Shown: positions 11,421-21,992 of the stretch, one piece after another
Layout: every line of letters begins with the position of its first letter
Position numbering within the stretch: position 1 is the first letter of the stretch
Assembly (NCBI GenBank): GCA_958295665.1
Contig: OY282559.1
Coordinates: forward strand, 271,634,047-271,698,046
DNA: 64,000 nt
Direction: 5' to 3'
DNA from: Tipula vernalis
Taxonomy: Eukaryota; Arthropoda; Insecta; Diptera; Tipulidae
Program-made: the position numbers and the translations under genes
Notes under the pieces: model-generated
What the model was told of the DNA's origin: nothing
Seen by the model: only the letters and a program-made list of their open reading frames with translations
Database searches by the model: none

Positions 11421-12356
11421 TATACACTCCTGGACAAAATTAACCCTTTTTTTTGAAATAAAAAAAAATCGCGCTGGTCAATTTCAGTGGAATTGGTATC
11501 AAATGATCCCAAATTTATATTTTTCTCAAAAGAGGCACAAATATGGCGTTATGGAATTATAGCGGCTATTTTTCATTGCAAAATGTTAAAATGTGTCGAA
11601 CTATTTTTTTTTTTTAATTTTCAAAAGCGGTTTATAAACATTAAAATTAGCTTTATTACAATTTAGTTTGATTAATTTAGTAATGAGTATTTTCTCCCCG
11701 TGCACTTATTACAGCTTCCATCCTTCTGGGCATACTAAGTAGAAGGCTTTGTATCATTTCTTGCGGGATGATATTCCACTCTTCTTCCGCTGCAACTTTC
11801 AGCTGTACTAACGAATCTGGTGCGGGATTTCTAGCTCTAATGCGGCGTTTTAGAATGTCCCATACGTGTTCGATCTGATTAAGATCGGGACCCATTGCCA
11901 CTTAATATCGATATCTTGGATATATTGTCGTACCGTTGCAGCTACGTAGACTGGAGCGTTATCATGCATTAACCCAAAACTGTCATAACATATGAAGCCC
12001 ACATAATAATGTTCCGAATATACCAGTCTGCATTCATCCTCAAACCAATCTCCACCAGCTCCGTACGGCCATCCTAACTGGTGCGTAGCGTTCTCCAGGT
12101 TTTCTGTATACAAGGTTACGTCCATCTGGTTTCTATAATTGGATTCTGGTCTCATCTGAAAAGAGAATAGTGGCTAATAATACCGACTCCAGCTCTCCGG
12201 AGAGTTAGGAGTTACAAATTACGGCAGATAAAACGAGCGTAAAAAACCCATCCCAGAATTTTTTGTTGCACATTTAGTTGGTTGATTTAATAATCCTATG
12301 CCTATATAGTTTTTATCATCAATAGGTACCGCTGGGTTAATTTTGTAAATGCTACA
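11421..12356 (-). mobile_element. Degenerate Tc1-like element
   Basis: The ends share an inverted ACAAAATTAACCC (about 11435-11447 and 12335-12347). The left end begins with CACTCCTGGACAAAATTAA, a form seen in insect Tc1-like elements. The minus strand encodes transposase pieces. One at 12155-11850 includes HDNAPVYVAATVRQYI, carrying the second catalytic Asp. One at 11901-11677 reads GPDLNQIEHVWDILKRRIRA and ends with ISARGENTHY, the usual Tc1 C-terminus. A frame break separates them and the N-terminal helix-turn-helix region is not recognisable. It is inactive. Confidence 0.8.
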
Positions 12357-13069
12357 TAAACAAATGTATGTGTTCCGGGTGATCCGGCGCTTGAAAAAAA
12401 AAACGAAATAAAATTGTTCTTTCTGACCTAATTTCGTTACGCTGGAACGGGTTGATTTTTATGGACGACTTTTTATGTGACATTTTTTATTAGTACAGAA
12501 GAAACTCCCTGGAAATTTAAATTTTTAGTGATAATGTTTTTAATTATAAAAATGGTTAATTTATCAAAATCTGCCATTAGAATCGCTTTCTAGCACCCAT
12601 ACCTAGAAAATTGTTATAAGATGTCACAAAAAAAGTCGTTTGTCACTTGATCAGAATCTAACCGCTGGATAATTGTTAAGTCCGTCTGGACCGTACTAAT
12701 TTGTTGGTAAAACAGCGACATTTTTTTATGTCACTTCGTTATAAACTTTATCGGCTTGTGAGTTTTACGTCAAATTAACCAGATAACATGAAAGGGCGTG
12801 AAATGTGCCATCTTCTAATTGAACCGGGCTAGGCGGTATTTTTGATGTAGAAATAGTTTGATTTTTAAACAAGAATCTTGATGAATCAATAAGTCAAATA
12901 TCTCCCTAAAATAATTCGTCCGATTTCAATTTCGTTAGGAGCTTCAAAACGAAGAATTTAGGAAACGGTTCGTTCAATCACCGTTTCGGAATACTCAATT
13001 GATTTCAGTCAGGATAACTCTTCAGGTGTTAACACGATGATTTTTCTTCAGGAAGAATTAGCCATTACT
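12357..13069. other. Non-coding intronic spacer
   Basis: AT-rich intronic DNA. I see no supported gene or transposon end. Confidence 0.5.
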
Positions 13070-13082
13070 AAGCCTTTTGAAG

Positions 13083-13733
13083 GTGGTTTGGCGTCTATTG
13101 GGAGGAGGGGGGGACCAAAGTTGAGTGGATTAATCTACCAGCTCCGTAACCTTCCAGTAGGGTGCGCATCACGTGAGCTGTTCTGGTCTTGTAATTAGGC
13201 AGCTGCGTGATGGGTACAGTTGTGTAAGGGGTAACCTGTTCACAATTCGCATGTGTACGTGCTGCCTCCTCGTGGCAACCACTGGTAACTAAGGCCATTT
13301 GGCACATTTTTGGCCATTTGGCACAGACTAAAGTACGGCGCTAAAGGAGAAAACCTTGACAAAAACCCTAATCTAAGGTGGAGCAGCATATGCCGATGTA
13401 TGAATGGCTGATAGATTAATCAGTCCAAAATATGCGGACTCTGGATACCAGGCACACTCCAGTTTTATTTAGACTTCCTGTAGTAAAGCTGGGTGACCTA
13501 CAGGCGATTTGCAAATCCCAGCAACTCGTAAAAGTAAAATCAAACGGAATACGGGGGAGTCGAAGTCCTTGGGCTCCAATGCTACCGTCTTTCTAGCGGA
13601 ACCACATGCTGCAGTTAACATCTAGGAGGGAGAGCAATAAGCCCAGATAGTATGTATCACGTACCGGGAGGCAGTATTGCCAGGTTCATTAAGAACCTCC
13701 AAGGCATGGCCCTCCAAGAATAATAATAATAAT
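13083..13733 (+). mobile_element. Short retroelement with TAA tail and 13-bp TSD
   Basis: This 651-bp insertion is GC-richer than its surroundings and ends in a run of TAA/AAT repeats. It is flanked by perfect copies of AAGCCTTTTGAAG (13070-13082 and 13734-13746). A simple-repeat tail plus a TSD of this length is the signature of target-primed insertion by a LINE or a SINE. I could not recognise a protein domain. It is either a 5'-truncated LINE whose remnant is untranslated, or a non-autonomous derivative. TAA-repeat tails are known for I-type elements. Confidence 0.7.
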
Positions 13734-13766
13734 AAGCCTTTTGAAGTAAGAAAATTTCTTCTGCTT

Positions 13767-13947
13767 ACTTTCAGCTAAATCACACAATGCTGGTTTGACT
13801 GGACCATTTTATGCTTCACTGGAAAAATTATTTCCATATCTATCTTCCATTCCTTAATAATTTTCCTTTTAGATAAGGAAATAATTTTTACAGTGAAGCA
13901 TAAAATGGTCCAGTCAAACCAGCTTTGTAGTGGTTTAGCTGAAAGTT
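13767..13947. mobile_element. Hairpin MITE
   Basis: Two arms of about 68 bp (13767-13835 and 13877-13947) are complementary with few mismatches, starting ACTTTCAGCTAAA and ending TTTAGCTGAAAGT. The spacer is about 41 bp. No clear target duplication is visible. It has no coding capacity. Confidence 0.65.
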
Positions 13948-14199
13948 TAGTACATACCTTGTTCTGTTGCACATATTATATACGAATTTTGTTAAGTAAA
14001 GTGTGGTTAAGTTAGTAAGATTTGTATATGGGATATTTAAAACATATTTTAATACCTATTGTGCCGCCAGTCACCAGATGTCGGAACTATTTATCGGAAA
14101 CTCACTCATTAAAAAAAAAATTAAAATTAAAATGTTTATCATAATTTGTTGAACAAAACTAAAGAAACTTTAAAATGAGTCCGGTGAGTTTATTTTCTA

Positions 14200-14470
14200 C
14201 AATTTTCTTAAAGCTGTCATCAGACTCATGTTTCGATATAGTTTATAGCATACTCTTCGTTTTAGAATCCGGCAAATATTTGCAACGAGATTCAAGTCGG
14301 GTAATTGTGCCAACCAGACTTGAATTACAGCAGCTGAAATCTAGTCTTTTACCGGTTTCGAAGTACGCTGCAGGCCGTTATCGTGTTGAAACTTCCATCG
14401 AAATGGTATTTCGCATTCTATATGAGGAAGCTTCCATGTTTCGAAATGTTCTTGAAATCGATCCAATTCA
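14200..14470 (-). pseudogene. Tc1-like transposase fragment
   Basis: On the minus strand the sequence reads PFRWKFQHDNGLQRTSK, then a stop, then VWLAQLPDLNLVANICRILK. These correspond to the HDNAP.HTSK and W.AQSPDLNPIENLW motifs of Tc1-like transposases, with many substitutions. Terminal repeats are not visible. The plus-strand open frame at 14175-14474 is the antisense shadow of this relic. Confidence 0.6.
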
Positions 14471-14495
14471 GTGATCTCGTACTCACATGACATAC

Positions 14496-15410
14496 TACCT
14501 TGATCAACAAGTTATCGGAATAACCACCGTGTGGCGCTCCCATCGTTCCGATTTGAGTTTTGTTTTTTTGTTAAGTTGGTACATCTGTTGTTGATATTCC
14601 CTCTTAATCTTAGCGTCATAGCTTGACATTTGCAAAAGTTACGTAGTCAAGAGTACGTCTATCTCTGTGTGTGTTGGCGATTATTTACAATTTTAGAAAT
14701 AATTTACAATTTTAGACATGATTTGCGAGGGTGAATCCAATCCCACATTCATCAAAAGGATCATTACTGGAGACGAGACGTGGGTTTATGAGTACGACAC
14801 GCAATCCAGACATCAGCCAAGTGAATTGCGTTCATAAAAAAAAACCACGTCGTTTTCAGTCAAAAAAGAAGGCAATGCTCACGGTTTTCATGGATTATAA
14901 CGGTGTAGTGCATCATGAATTTTTGCCAGAAGGCCAGACCGTGATCAAAGAGTATTATTTTGGCGTTATGAGACGTTTGCGTGAAGCAATTCGCCGAAAG
15001 AGACCAGAATTGTGGGCAGAAAACTCGTGGATTTTGCACCATGATAACGCACCGTCGCACAGTGCCATCATTATTCGTAATTTTTTGACGAAAAATGCAA
15101 CAAATACCATCCAACAGCCACCGAATTCACCTGATTTGGCTCCCTGTGACTTCTTTCTGTTCAATCGAGTTAAAAAAACATTACGGGGAACGCGTTTCAG
15201 CAGCCGAGAGGAAATAATGGAAAAATCGCCAACACACACAGAATAGATGTACTCTTGACTAAGTAACTTTTGCAAATGTCCAGCTATGACGCTAAGATTT
15301 AGAGGGAATATCAACAACAGATGTACCAACTTAACAAAAAAACAAAACTCAAATCGGAACGATGGGAGCGCCACACGGTGGTTATACCGAGAACTTGTTG
15401 ATCAAGGTAG
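14496..15410 (+). mobile_element. Mariner element with about 190-bp inverted repeats
   Basis: A 915-bp element with TA on both sides (14494-14495 and 15411-15412). Its terminal inverted repeats are unusually long, about 190 bp and nearly identical, starting CTACCTTGATCAACAAGTT. The core encodes a shortened mariner transposase: TGDETWVYEYD (about 14770, first Asp), HHDNAPSHS (about 15040, second Asp) and NSPDLAPCDFFLF (about 15120, third Asp of DD34D). The reading frame shifts near 14840 and the N-terminal DNA-binding half is missing, so the enzyme cannot be functional. Most mariners have about 30-bp TIRs, so these long arms are notable. The main readable frame is 14731-15246. Confidence 0.85.
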
Positions 15411-15429
15411 TATTTTCGTCAAAAATCAG

Positions 15430-15640
15430 TGCAATGCGATATTTTTTATAGCAGCCGTCTAGGGTTTATAAAAGGAATATTACAACTTGACTGTTATTTG
15501 GCGTGACAAGCGATATGACTAAGCGAAAGAGTCCTTATTGGCTCCAATTCTTCATACCAAAATCACCATTTTTAATTCATTTTTGATGAACATTTTTAAT
15601 TCAGCCTTTTAATTCGTGTAGCCTTATAAAAGTTATCCAA
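15430..15640. repeat. Two fragments of repeat families found elsewhere in the window
   Basis: Positions 15448-15522 (AGCAGCCGTCTAGGGTTTAT and AACTTGACTGTTATTTGGCG) match, in inverted orientation, the arm at 28880-28960 and relate to 29120-29165. Positions 15560-15625 (AATTCATTTTTGATGAACAT and TTTAATTCGTGTAG) match 34552-34614. Both look like MITE arms. Confidence 0.6.
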
Positions 15641-15759
15641 ATTTAAGTTTAGGAAGTAATTTGTCAATAAAAGGCACTTTTTGAAATAAAAATGTATCTT
15701 TTTTGGTGCCAATGTAAAGTAGCTGGTTGCGAAATATTAATGGAATTTGATATTACCCA

Positions 15760-16060
15760 TATGGCCCGCTCAAGCACGATTGCAGATATTTATTTTTTTG
15801 CTGCATTTTATTTCAGCTATAGCTGCACGAATTCCATGTTTGAGATTACGAATCGGCGGTGGTTTGCTAGCATAAAACTTTCCTTCCATCTAACCCCACA
15901 GGAAGAAGTCCGTCATTGTTAGACTAAATTGTCGCTGTTGTCGTTATTTTCAAGCTACGGCCGTGATCGTTGATAAACTGATGTTGATGTCTCTGCTCAA
16001 TACTTTTACGTACAATAGCAATATTTTCATCTAAACGAACGTACGATGTTGGTCTAATAT
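15760..16060 (-). pseudogene. Tc/mariner-type transposase fragment
   Basis: The minus strand carries LTMTDFFLWG, a stop, then MEGKFYASKPPPIRNLKHGI and RAAIAEI. This matches the C-terminal D..P.DFFLWG..K..VY..KP..I..L...I family common in insects. An upstream piece (about 16060-15990) reads ENIAIVRKSIEQ, which resembles the N-terminal region of the same family, so most of the enzyme between them is deleted. The catalytic Asp survives in TDFFLWG. Confidence 0.55.
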
Positions 16061-16540
16061 CAACAACAATCAATTAGAATATGAATTACTAATAGATATC
16101 GCTACGTAAGAGAACTAGGTATGGATTTTCATTCGCGTAATAGCGCTATTCGAAACGAATCCGTTATATTAAAGATGAACACTAAAACCATCACCGAAGT
16201 GTGGCGGAATTATTTCTTCTCGCTTCTATAAAGAGAGGTACCACTTTCCGAGGACACCGCGAAATAAGGTCGCAGGAATTAAACTCGTAAAAAAAATGGA
16301 ATTAAGCCGAAAAATTAGTATGGAGTTTCCGACTTTAATTCGCACAACAAAAATGGATTTAAAATCGTAAAAAAGATTAGCTTCTGAATTTAATTTGGGA
16401 AACATAAAAGGTGTTCCATCTGTTACCTTTTTTATTAATATGTATGTTGGAAATTCAAAAATATTTATTGAAAATGAAAGTTGGTTTTATGCCATTTATG
16501 TATGAAATACAATATCGTTCCATTTTGGAATACAGAAAAT
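16061..16540. other. Non-coding intronic spacer
   Basis: No supported gene. Short A-rich pieces around 16270-16390 faintly resemble the AATTAA-type repeats at 34380-34440. Confidence 0.4.
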
Positions 16541-16544
16541 ATCC

Positions 16545-16830
16545 TAGAAGTGCGGAAGACGGCTGTTATATGTCCACTTCATAAAAACGGAGATCGTTAA
16601 ATTACTACCGAGGTACAGCTTTGCTGAAATCATGCTACAAGGTTTCGGCGATCGTATATAACAGATCAACTACCGTTCAAACTTCTACTCTGAGGATTGT
16701 GCTAGAGAGGGACGAGAAGGACATCTCTGTAAGCGGTCTATTCATAGACTTTATAGGACGTCTTCTCCTATCTGGGCTTACCGCCAAAATTGATATCCTA
16801 TATGTAAGCTTCTAATGAACGCCTCTGATA
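16545..16830 (+). pseudogene. LINE reverse transcriptase fragment
   Basis: The plus strand reads KTAVICPLHKNGDR, a stop, then NYYRGTALLKSCYKVSAIVY and, further on, LFIDF. These are the K..ICPI.KKGD....NYRGI.LL...YK and ..LFIDF.KAYD motifs of a non-LTR retrotransposon reverse transcriptase. The fragment is short, with stops and frame changes, and no 3' end is visible. Confidence 0.6.
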
Positions 16831-18412
16831 TGCAAGGTGCTAATTGAAGGCAAAATTGCATTTTCGATTACTACATTATTTCAAAATAGGCCAAAAATAG
16901 CATTTTTCAGGGCATTTTTGTATTATTTTTGGAGTACTTTTGCATTGCAATGTGCAACCCCTTAATAATGCCACAAACATGCACCAAAAAATTCCACAAA
17001 CATGCACCAAAAAATTCTACATATATTTTCTGTGTGCTGATTATATTTAAATTATATCTCAAATAAACTCGAATAATTTTAATTAATACTAGATACGTTA
17101 TACAAATTATCAATCATCAGTCAATGCTGTCAATTTGATTTGATAATTACTACATACTTGCCACTATTTTTTGATTATTTGTTTTTATGTAGAAATTGGT
17201 ATAAAATTATCTATTATTTATTTCAATGAGCCACAAACAGCAGTTGTTTTCGCTGATAAATATCATGAGCGACTTGATGTATGCACAATATTATACGAAT
17301 GACTCAATATTTTAATCATATCTGACAGTCCTGATGTGATATTATTAATTCCCATATCCTTTGGCTTATCATCGAAAGACCGTATGCCTGAAAGAGTATA
17401 CACATTGTTTTCAATTCGATTAGATTATTGAGATTATTTTAAAGTTATTATTACTTTTCCAAGTATTTCAAAATTGCCTTAAACACAATTTGCGCTAACG
17501 ATTGATCCGAATGCGCTGACGAGGAGTATATTGTGATACAAATCTCCTGGTTTCGACATGATATCCCTGAATATATAGGATCGAGTGAATATTTAGATCC
17601 ATACAGTTATTTTATCTACGATAAATCATGGAAGTAGGGTTTTAACCTTTTCCATGGATAAATAAAGTGGTTCGAAATAAATAATTATCACCTTTCAAAA
17701 ATGTTTGTAACATTGTGAAATTCGGAAACACAAAAATGCATAAAATTGTGCGTACATTTCAAGAAATGGCGACCTTAAAATTACCTTTTTAAACAATCCA
17801 TAAAACTTATAATTTCGAAATTTACGCGTTCAGAAAAACAGGGCGATTTTGATCAAAAATAGCAATGCAAATAGTAAAATGTCACAGTTTTGGGATCAAC
17901 ATTCTAAACGAAACTGTTTATATATTATTCCATTTAATACGATGCAGATGCAGCTACTTGGTCAAGTGATTTACTAATTTCTGTAAGCGGTCTTCAAATT
18001 AGGAAGTTTCATCTGCAGTCACATATCAACACAAAAAGTCCTTCGGATTACAAGAAATATTGAATTAAAATGTTCTTGTGAGTTGGTTGAGGTGCCCACA
18101 GCCTCAGCAATCTCACTTCGGTATACACAAATGTAAATTCAAATTTTAATTTTTGTCCCCTTCCCTAGTCATTTCCAGATTAAATTGAATATTATACTAC
18201 TCGCACGTATATGAAACTCTCATTTCTCAATTCCTATTTTTCGACCAAAATTCGGGCAGGGGACAACAATTTTTCACGTTTTGATTCGGTAATTATATCA
18301 AAGCTTGAATGTCAGTTGACTTAGCTTGTGGGATTGATAAAAGGGCACATTCGATTTATTTTTTGTTTAGAATTTTACTATATTCGAACAAAAGCGACCT
18401 AGTTAAAGTCTT
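16831..18412. other. Non-coding intronic spacer
   Basis: AT-rich. A short direct duplication of ATGCACCAAAAAATTC occurs near 16980-17010. I see no supported gene or transposon end. Confidence 0.5.
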
Positions 18413-18563
18413 ATACCCTAGACACTGATTTAGCTAAACTAGTTTAAGTTTCTATGCAAAAACAAAGGAATTAGCTAAATCGAGGTTGACACACTGCAGC
18501 TAATCTCGAAAAATTCACTAAATCGGTTTTATTAAATCGCAGTGTGTCTCGGGTATTAGACTC
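18413..18563. mobile_element. Short MITE, copy 1 of a local family
   Basis: The left end ATACCCTAGACACTGATTTA is related to the complement of the right end (ATACCCGAGACACACTGCG). The interior contains ATTAGCTAAATC-like segments. A related copy lies at about 32975-33115. No coding capacity. Confidence 0.55.
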
Positions 18564-18722
18564 AGGACACAACACAATTTCTGTGTGTTTTTAAAATTCA
18601 AGACCACCTAAATTTGAGATACCTGCGGAATTCTTCGGTCCACAAGTGAAAGGTTAAAAGGGAATTTGATTGGAACCTTCGCGGACCTCCAATCTTGTTT
18701 CGTTTAAAATGTATAAACTAAA

Positions 18723-19020
18723 CAAGGTGAGCCAATAAAAAGTGCACCAGACTTTTTAAAGCCATTTTCCTCAGACACTATTAATCTTTTAATTTATTGA
18801 CCTGAAAGAAAGTGAGAAAGATAATTCAATCAATTCCCTATTCTATGGAATGCGGATGAAAGGTCATATAATGACAGAGGTTTTTTAGTCGAGCCACTTC
18901 TTTTGAAGATAGATTTTTTTCAAATGGCCATGGAATTTATTGAATTTAAGTTTGTATATTACCTACGTCAGAGGAAAAGTGCGTTAAAAACATAGGTTCG
19001 CTTTTTATTGGCCCACCCTG
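18723..19020. mobile_element. MITE with mariner-type ends
   Basis: A 298-bp element that starts CAAGGTGAGCCAATAAAAAG. Its end is the complement of CAGGGTGGGCCAATAAAAAG. The roughly 25-bp inverted repeats have the CAGGGTGGGCC form used by several Tc1/mariner-derived MITEs. The interior shows no protein motif. Confidence 0.65.
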
Positions 19021-20463
19021 AATATTATATAGAGACTACGAAAACAATCAGAAGCTAACCTTGGTATATATTTTACCGATCACAATTACAAATTACAATT
19101 TTTTTGTTTACTTTTCCATTTCAAATTAAATTCGATACACGTATTACGAATGGTGGTGATAGCACTATTGCAAGCCAAGCGCTATTGCGTTTTAAACATA
19201 ATTTTTTAACATGAAAACTTTGAAAATGTTCTTTTTAAACTTGAATAAAGCGTTAAACCTCCTGAAAAACGAAAAGGGAAACTGCATTTCATTTTTTTTG
19301 CAATAATTCCCAAATTTTTCCATTATTTTACCTAAAACTTTCTGGACTAGTATGTACTCGTACTACATAATACTATTTTTAATTTACAAAATCAAAAAAA
19401 AAATTTTAATACCTAGGCTCAGAAAATTTAGTACACACAAATTAAATTCCTTTTTTCAAAGGAATTACAATTTTTGATAAAATTCTGTCCAAAAATTCAT
19501 TGGAGTTTATGTTTCCCATTTTTTTTTACAATTTTAAATCTAAAAATTTTTAGAATTCGTCTTTTCAAAAGATTTAATTTTTTAAAGTAATTTTTAAAAA
19601 TTTTAAAAGAAGTAAAATTTTTTAATTCTTGAAACTTTTTAAATTCAACCAAATAAAAATCTAGAAACATATTTGTATAATCGAAAAAGATCTAAAAGTT
19701 TTAAATTTCTTAGAAACGTTCAACAGTCTTAAGCTCTTAAATATTAAATAATATTTGAATTATTTAAAATCATTATAAAACAATTTGTTAATTTTCTTGA
19801 AGTTCGCAAAAATTCTTTAAATTCTAAAACTCTATTTTCAAAAGCTTCAAATTTTAAAATTATTATTTTCTTTAGAGCCTTAAAAAATTGTAAATTATTG
19901 AAATTTTTCATTTAAATTTCCGGAAATTCTTGAAATTCATTAAGCATTTTTTAATTCTTCAATTTTTTTGTGTTTTTAGAAATTGGTATTTCTTGAACTT
20001 GTAAGTTTCTTTTTAAAATGTTTGGATAAATCCCTAAGTTATTGAAATTTTTCGAAATTCTTTGAACATTTCAAATGATTAAAAAAAATATATTTCTTAA
20101 ATTTCTAAAATTTGTTAAAATCCTGTAAATTCTTAAAAAACACACTAACTATCCCACGCTACCCTTATCCCAAGATTATAATTGCTTCGATTACAATTAA
20201 AATATCAATTAGCCAAATCGCACTGATTCAATTTAATTTGGTTAGTTAACAACTGAGAAAGATTTGGTTAGTTAACAACTGAGAGATTTGGTTAATTTAG
20301 AAGCTCTATGTTTTTTTATTTATTTATTCTATACTTACTAAAAGCAAAAGTCGCCTATGTGACTTGAAGCGTCGGCTAAAATAATTAAACTTGTCCACTA
20401 TTCAGATTGTATCAAATTTTGGTGAAAATCGCTTAAAAAATAAAGAAGTTATGAGGTAATACA
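19021..20463. other. Low-complexity AT-rich spacer
   Basis: Most of 19200-20160 is diverged AAATTTT/TTCTTGAAATTTT simple sequence without coding content. At about 20230-20300 a 24-26-bp unit (GATTTGGTTAGTTAACAACT...) repeats about two and a half times in tandem. The gypsy-1 left LTR begins at 20464. Confidence 0.5.
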
Positions 20464-20678
20464 TGTGGGGTAAGTAATGCCACTGTCGCATTTAACCCAT
20501 ACTAAATTACGCCGCCACTGCGAAAAATAGAGATGCCATATAAAAAGGAGAACAAACGGGAGTCGAAAGAAAAACGTCTAAGTAATAAGAATTAAAAATA
20601 AAGAGATTATTTTCGGTATAAACGTGTTTTTATTGTGATCAGTTTGAATATAACAAAACCAAGTATAGCGATCCTACA
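20464..20678 (+). repeat. Gypsy-1 left LTR
   Basis: Begins TGTGGGGTAAG and ends CCTACA. It is preceded by TACA and followed by the primer-binding region. Confidence 0.92.
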
Positions 20679-21040
20679 ATTTGGGGGCTCAACCTAACGA
20701 TTAATAAAAAGTTAATAAGTTTTATTGGTTAAATTCATTTTTTTTAGTAAGTGTGGTTATTTGCTCCGAAGGGTTGACCTGGCGGTATAATCACATGTTA
20801 ACAGTGAGACGGGTTTAGAAATAAACATTTATTCAATGAAAAGTCCAATTGTGGAAAAGTGAAGTGCATATTTGTGAAGTTCGAAAAGATAAGTTTTGGA
20901 AAGTAAAGCCAAGTATCTTTATAAAGAAAAGTAAGGTTAAGTTCTGTACAGCCACGCTTACTTAAGCTATTGAAAAGAAAAGGAAAAGAACGCAACATTT
21001 TTGATAAGGTAAAGTGAAATCAGAATACGAATTTATTTTG

Positions 21041-21992
21041 TATGGATGATTCCTTAAAGGTACTAACGCTAAACAAATACAAACGATTTTGAAGAAGCAT
21101 AATTTACCATTTGATTTTAAAAGAAAATCAGAGTTAGTGAAACGATTGTCAGATTTCATAGAAGATGACGGGAGAAAATGCAAACGGAGAGAGTGGTTCT
21201 GGAAGTACTGAGGTTACAAACAGTAATGGACAAGAAGGTCGTAGTGTGTATAATACCCTACCACTTCGCGAAGTTGAAGAATCGATGGTGACATTTGATG
21301 GGGAATCAGGCCAAGATGTTGATAAGTGGATAGCGGTTTTTGAAGCTAGTGCGACGGCATTTAAATGGAGTGACATACAAAAATATGTTTATTTGCGTAA
21401 AATTTTGGGAGGTGCGGCAAAGCTTGCGGTAGAAGCATCCCCAGAGATAAATAACTGGGAAACACTGAAAGAATTATTACAAGATGAATTCGCAGCTCAA
21501 CTATCTAGTATGGACATACACAGAAAATTATCATCTAGAAAAAAGCAAAGCCAAGAAACGTACTTGGAATATATTTTTACCATAAAAAAAGTAGCGAACA
21601 ATTTAATAGATAAAAAGTTCCTTGTGTCATATATTATTGCAGGAATACCAGATTCAAGCTCAAATAAAATTGTGTTATACGATGCAAAAAACATACGTGA
21701 GTTAAGAGGAAAGCTAGATGTGTATAAAGAATTTATTGAGGCCAAAAGACTGGAAAATAAACTCGATTTCCAAAGAACAAAAAATTTCAATTTTGTAAAA
21801 CCTTGACTTTGGGTTTTCGGGGGAACTCGTTGCCTTAATTGCGGAGCTATTGGCCATATTACGCAAAGCTGTCCTAATAAAAGTAAAGGAACCAGGTGCT
21901 TCAAGTGTAATAGCTTTGGGCATATTACCAAGAATTGTTTAGACTTAGCTCCCACTACTTCTAAAGACGTAGGTCATGTTGCAGTAACTAGT
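21041..21992 (+). pseudogene. Gypsy-1 gag
   Basis: The long frame starts at ATG 21165 and encodes an acidic Ser/Gly-rich leader, then a capsid-like helical region (WSDIQKYVYLRKILGGAAKL). An in-frame TGA at 21804-21806 follows. Beyond the stop the same frame continues with two zinc knuckles, CLNCGAIGHITQSC and CFKCNSFGHITKNC, so the stop is a nonsense mutation. Upstream of 21165, in a different frame, 21074-21170 encodes QIQTILKKHNLPFDFKRKSE followed by LVKRL, which resembles a SAP-type helix-extension-helix. An ATG at 21041 could be the original start, with two frame lesions since. Gag would package the element RNA in the cytoplasm. Confidence 0.8.

Noticed and set aside
14175..14474. 99-codon plus-strand gene
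   Set aside because: It is the antisense of a Tc1-like transposase relic.
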